6,883 nucleotides of DNA from Psychromonas sp. GTDB taxonomy: Bacteria; Pseudomonadota; Gammaproteobacteria; Enterobacterales; Psychromonadaceae. This document shows, piece after piece, positions 6,061-6,883 of the stretch; the first letter of the stretch is position 1; each line of letters starts with the position of its first letter. The notes beneath the pieces are model-generated. The model ran no database searches. It saw only the letters and a program-made list of their open reading frames with translations, and was not told where the DNA came from. The position numbers were made by a program, and so were the translations under genes. The DNA lies in assembly GCA_023145575.1 (NCBI GenBank), contig JAGLDN010000279.1:1-6883 (forward strand), read 5' to 3'.

Positions 6061-6373
6061 TATACCCATGAAACCTATAAGTGCAAATTCAACAAGGGAA
6101 ATAGTACCAAGGTGCTAGGCATGAAATTGCCCTATCGATGATTAACTGCGTTAATCACTAAAGGCCGAATTAAAATAAAGACTTCATTTCCTAAGTAATT
6201 ATTTTACATAGCGATTTTATAACAATGCAGGTTGTTACTCGTTACCTTGCCCTGCGGGGTACAAGCTCGGAAACCAAGACTGCGTTACAATAATCGAAAA
6301 GTGCCTAATATTTTGCCTTGTTCTGATCATCGAGCTTGAGCCTGACAAAGCATTTTTACATCACATGGGTATA
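6061..6373. mobile_element. MITE-like element, copy 2 (313 bp), perfect 10-bp ends
   Basis: TATACCCATG (6061-6070) and CATGGGTATA (6364-6373) are perfect inverted ends whose outer TA fits an IS630-type target duplication. The element shares its interior with copy 1 at 987-1374 (69 of 80 identical over 6124-6203, plus the CCTTGCCCTGC block at 6245 and the right end 6314-6373). Its right end also resembles the IS630 left end at 6626: after TATACCC both go on with GTGAT and then AATGCTT, with small gaps. No coding capacity is evident apart from the accidental tail it adds to the transposase fragment. It sits at the broken end of that fragment, either inserted into the transposase gene or left by an internal deletion. 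Confidence 0.7.
6139..6157. repeat. perfect 7-bp hairpin in MITE copy 2, CTGCG loop
   Basis: TGATTAA (6139-6145) pairs with TTAATCA (6151-6157) around CTGCG. The stem and loop sit at the same place in copy 1 (1065-1083), inside the best-conserved block of the element. Confidence 0.6.
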
Positions 6374-6569
6374 AATACCGATTAATCGTTGTTTGATGCT
6401 TTCGTAAGGCTTGAGATATCATTCCTTCAGACCAACCTTCATCAGATAACAAAATAGCTTTTATTCTGTCACATTCATTCTTATCCCGACACATTATGTG
6501 GCGAGATCCTAACATTTTCTTTTGTCTATAGGCTAATAAAATTGCATGCCTCAACTTTGATCTCTTCAT
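6374..6569 (-). pseudogene. IS630-family transposase, N-terminal fragment
   Basis: From ATG 6569 the minus strand encodes MKRSKLRHAILLAY, then MCRDKNECDRIKAILLSDEG and ISQALRKHQTTINRYL. This is the N-terminal helix-turn-helix DNA-binding part of IS630 transposases (pattern RDKKESDRIKAILLSDEGW). A TTG four codons earlier (6581) could also start, but the ATG matches the family start. At about residue 65 the frame enters the terminal repeat of the MITE-like element and runs on as junk to a stop at 6327. The whole catalytic domain is missing here. The C-terminal remnant at 3690-3986 is too far away, and on the wrong side of intact dacA, to be the same copy unless rearranged. Confidence 0.85.
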
Positions 6570-6616
6570 TCTAAATTGCAAGTTGTTTTTTCTAAATGCT
6601 AAGCATTATCAAAGAT

Positions 6617-6626
6617 CACGGGTATA
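6617..6626. mobile_element. outer end (left terminal repeat) of the IS630 fragment
   Basis: CACGGGTATA, the reverse complement of TATACCCGTG, lies 48 bases upstream of the transposase ATG at 6569. It differs by one base from the MITE end CATGGGTATA. It marks the 5' border of the IS630 copy, next to the IS30 fragment. Confidence 0.6.
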
Positions 6627-6664
6627 AAAGGTAGTCAAGAGAGATGGCATATAATATTGCATGA

Positions 6665-6883
6665 GTTGTCTCCGAAAATAATATTGAATATATAACCTCA
6701 AAAATCATTGAAACTGGAGCCCAGAGCAAATCACTGGTCGCCTTAAAAGTGAGCTTGAGAACGTTATCAAAGTGAGCCATCAAACGATCTACAGGTTCAT
6801 TTTGGCGTTAAAAAACAAGGTGGCGATCTTTACACTCACGTACGTCGAAAAGCTAAGAAATACACACTAAGAAGTAAAGGACA
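6665..6883 (+). pseudogene. IS30-family transposase fragment, two frameshifts, runs off the window
   Basis: Three successive frames give one IS30-like protein. First comes VVSENNIEYITSKIIE (from about 6665), then WSPEQITGRLKSELE and VSHQTIYRFI (6715-6803), then KKQGGDLYTHVRRKAKKY (from about 6810 to the edge). WSPEQI, SHxTIYRFI and the GGDLYxHxRRK region are IS30 transposase hallmarks. The frame changes near 6713 and again near 6805-6811, each explained by loss of one base beside an A run. The N-terminal DNA-binding part is missing: the fragment begins shortly after the IS630 left end at 6626, so the IS630 copy may have inserted into this gene. Confidence 0.8.

Noticed and set aside
6327..6373. 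C-terminal tail YPCDVKMLCQAQAR of the IS630 fragment
   Set aside because: It is encoded by the terminal repeat and interior of the MITE-like element, so it is read-through and not transposase sequence.
1..6883. CRISPR array, tRNA or rRNA genes, riboswitch, defence or toxin-antitoxin system
   Set aside because: I looked for regularly spaced repeats, tRNA-like or rRNA sequence and paired small genes on both strands and found none. The repeats present are dispersed transposon-type elements.

Overview
The window comes from an AT-rich gammaproteobacterium. The evidence is the conserved gene order dacA - ybeD (DUF493) - lipB - lipA, all on the minus strand, and protein sequences typical of that class (LipB with the HGPGQ and NPCGYAG motifs, LipA with the RSSYHAD C-terminus, a short YbeD). 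Low G+C and many decayed IS630/IS30 elements would suit a host-associated lineage such as the Legionellales. That placement is an inference from style only.

Layout, left to right. Positions 1-48 may hold the first 16 codons of a minus-strand gene running off the edge. Positions 268-879 (+) encode an isochorismatase-type cysteine hydrolase with an intact Asp/Lys/Cys triad and short in-frame tandem repeats. Positions 880-1641 have no gene, but contain a 388-bp MITE-like element (987-1374) and a piece of a further copy (about 903-950). Positions 1642-3529 (-) are the compact run ybeD-lipB-lipA for lipoate attachment. LipB transfers octanoate from acyl carrier protein to lipoyl domains, and LipA then inserts two sulfurs. 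Positions 3530-4366 are non-coding apart from the C-terminal remnant of an IS630 transposase and two AT-rich inverted repeats. This stretch separates ybeD from its usual neighbour dacA (4367-5524, -), a penicillin-binding-protein-5/6 type D,D-carboxypeptidase. Upstream of dacA are a strong small hairpin (5642-5661) and an 86-codon open frame without a normal start codon (5790-6050, -) that I do not recognise.

The right end is a transposon graveyard. A second MITE-like element (6061-6373) abuts an IS630 transposase N-terminal fragment (6374-6569, -). The outer IS630 end lies at 6617-6626, and next to it is a frameshifted IS30-family transposase fragment (about 6665-6883, +) that runs off the window.

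The main observation is that the MITE-like elements and both IS630 remnants share essentially the same terminal sequence (consensus TATACCCATGTGA). The elements are flanked by TA, as expected for IS630-type insertion. The window therefore seems to show a family of non-autonomous elements with conserved internal hairpins, plus decayed pieces of the transposase family that probably moved them.
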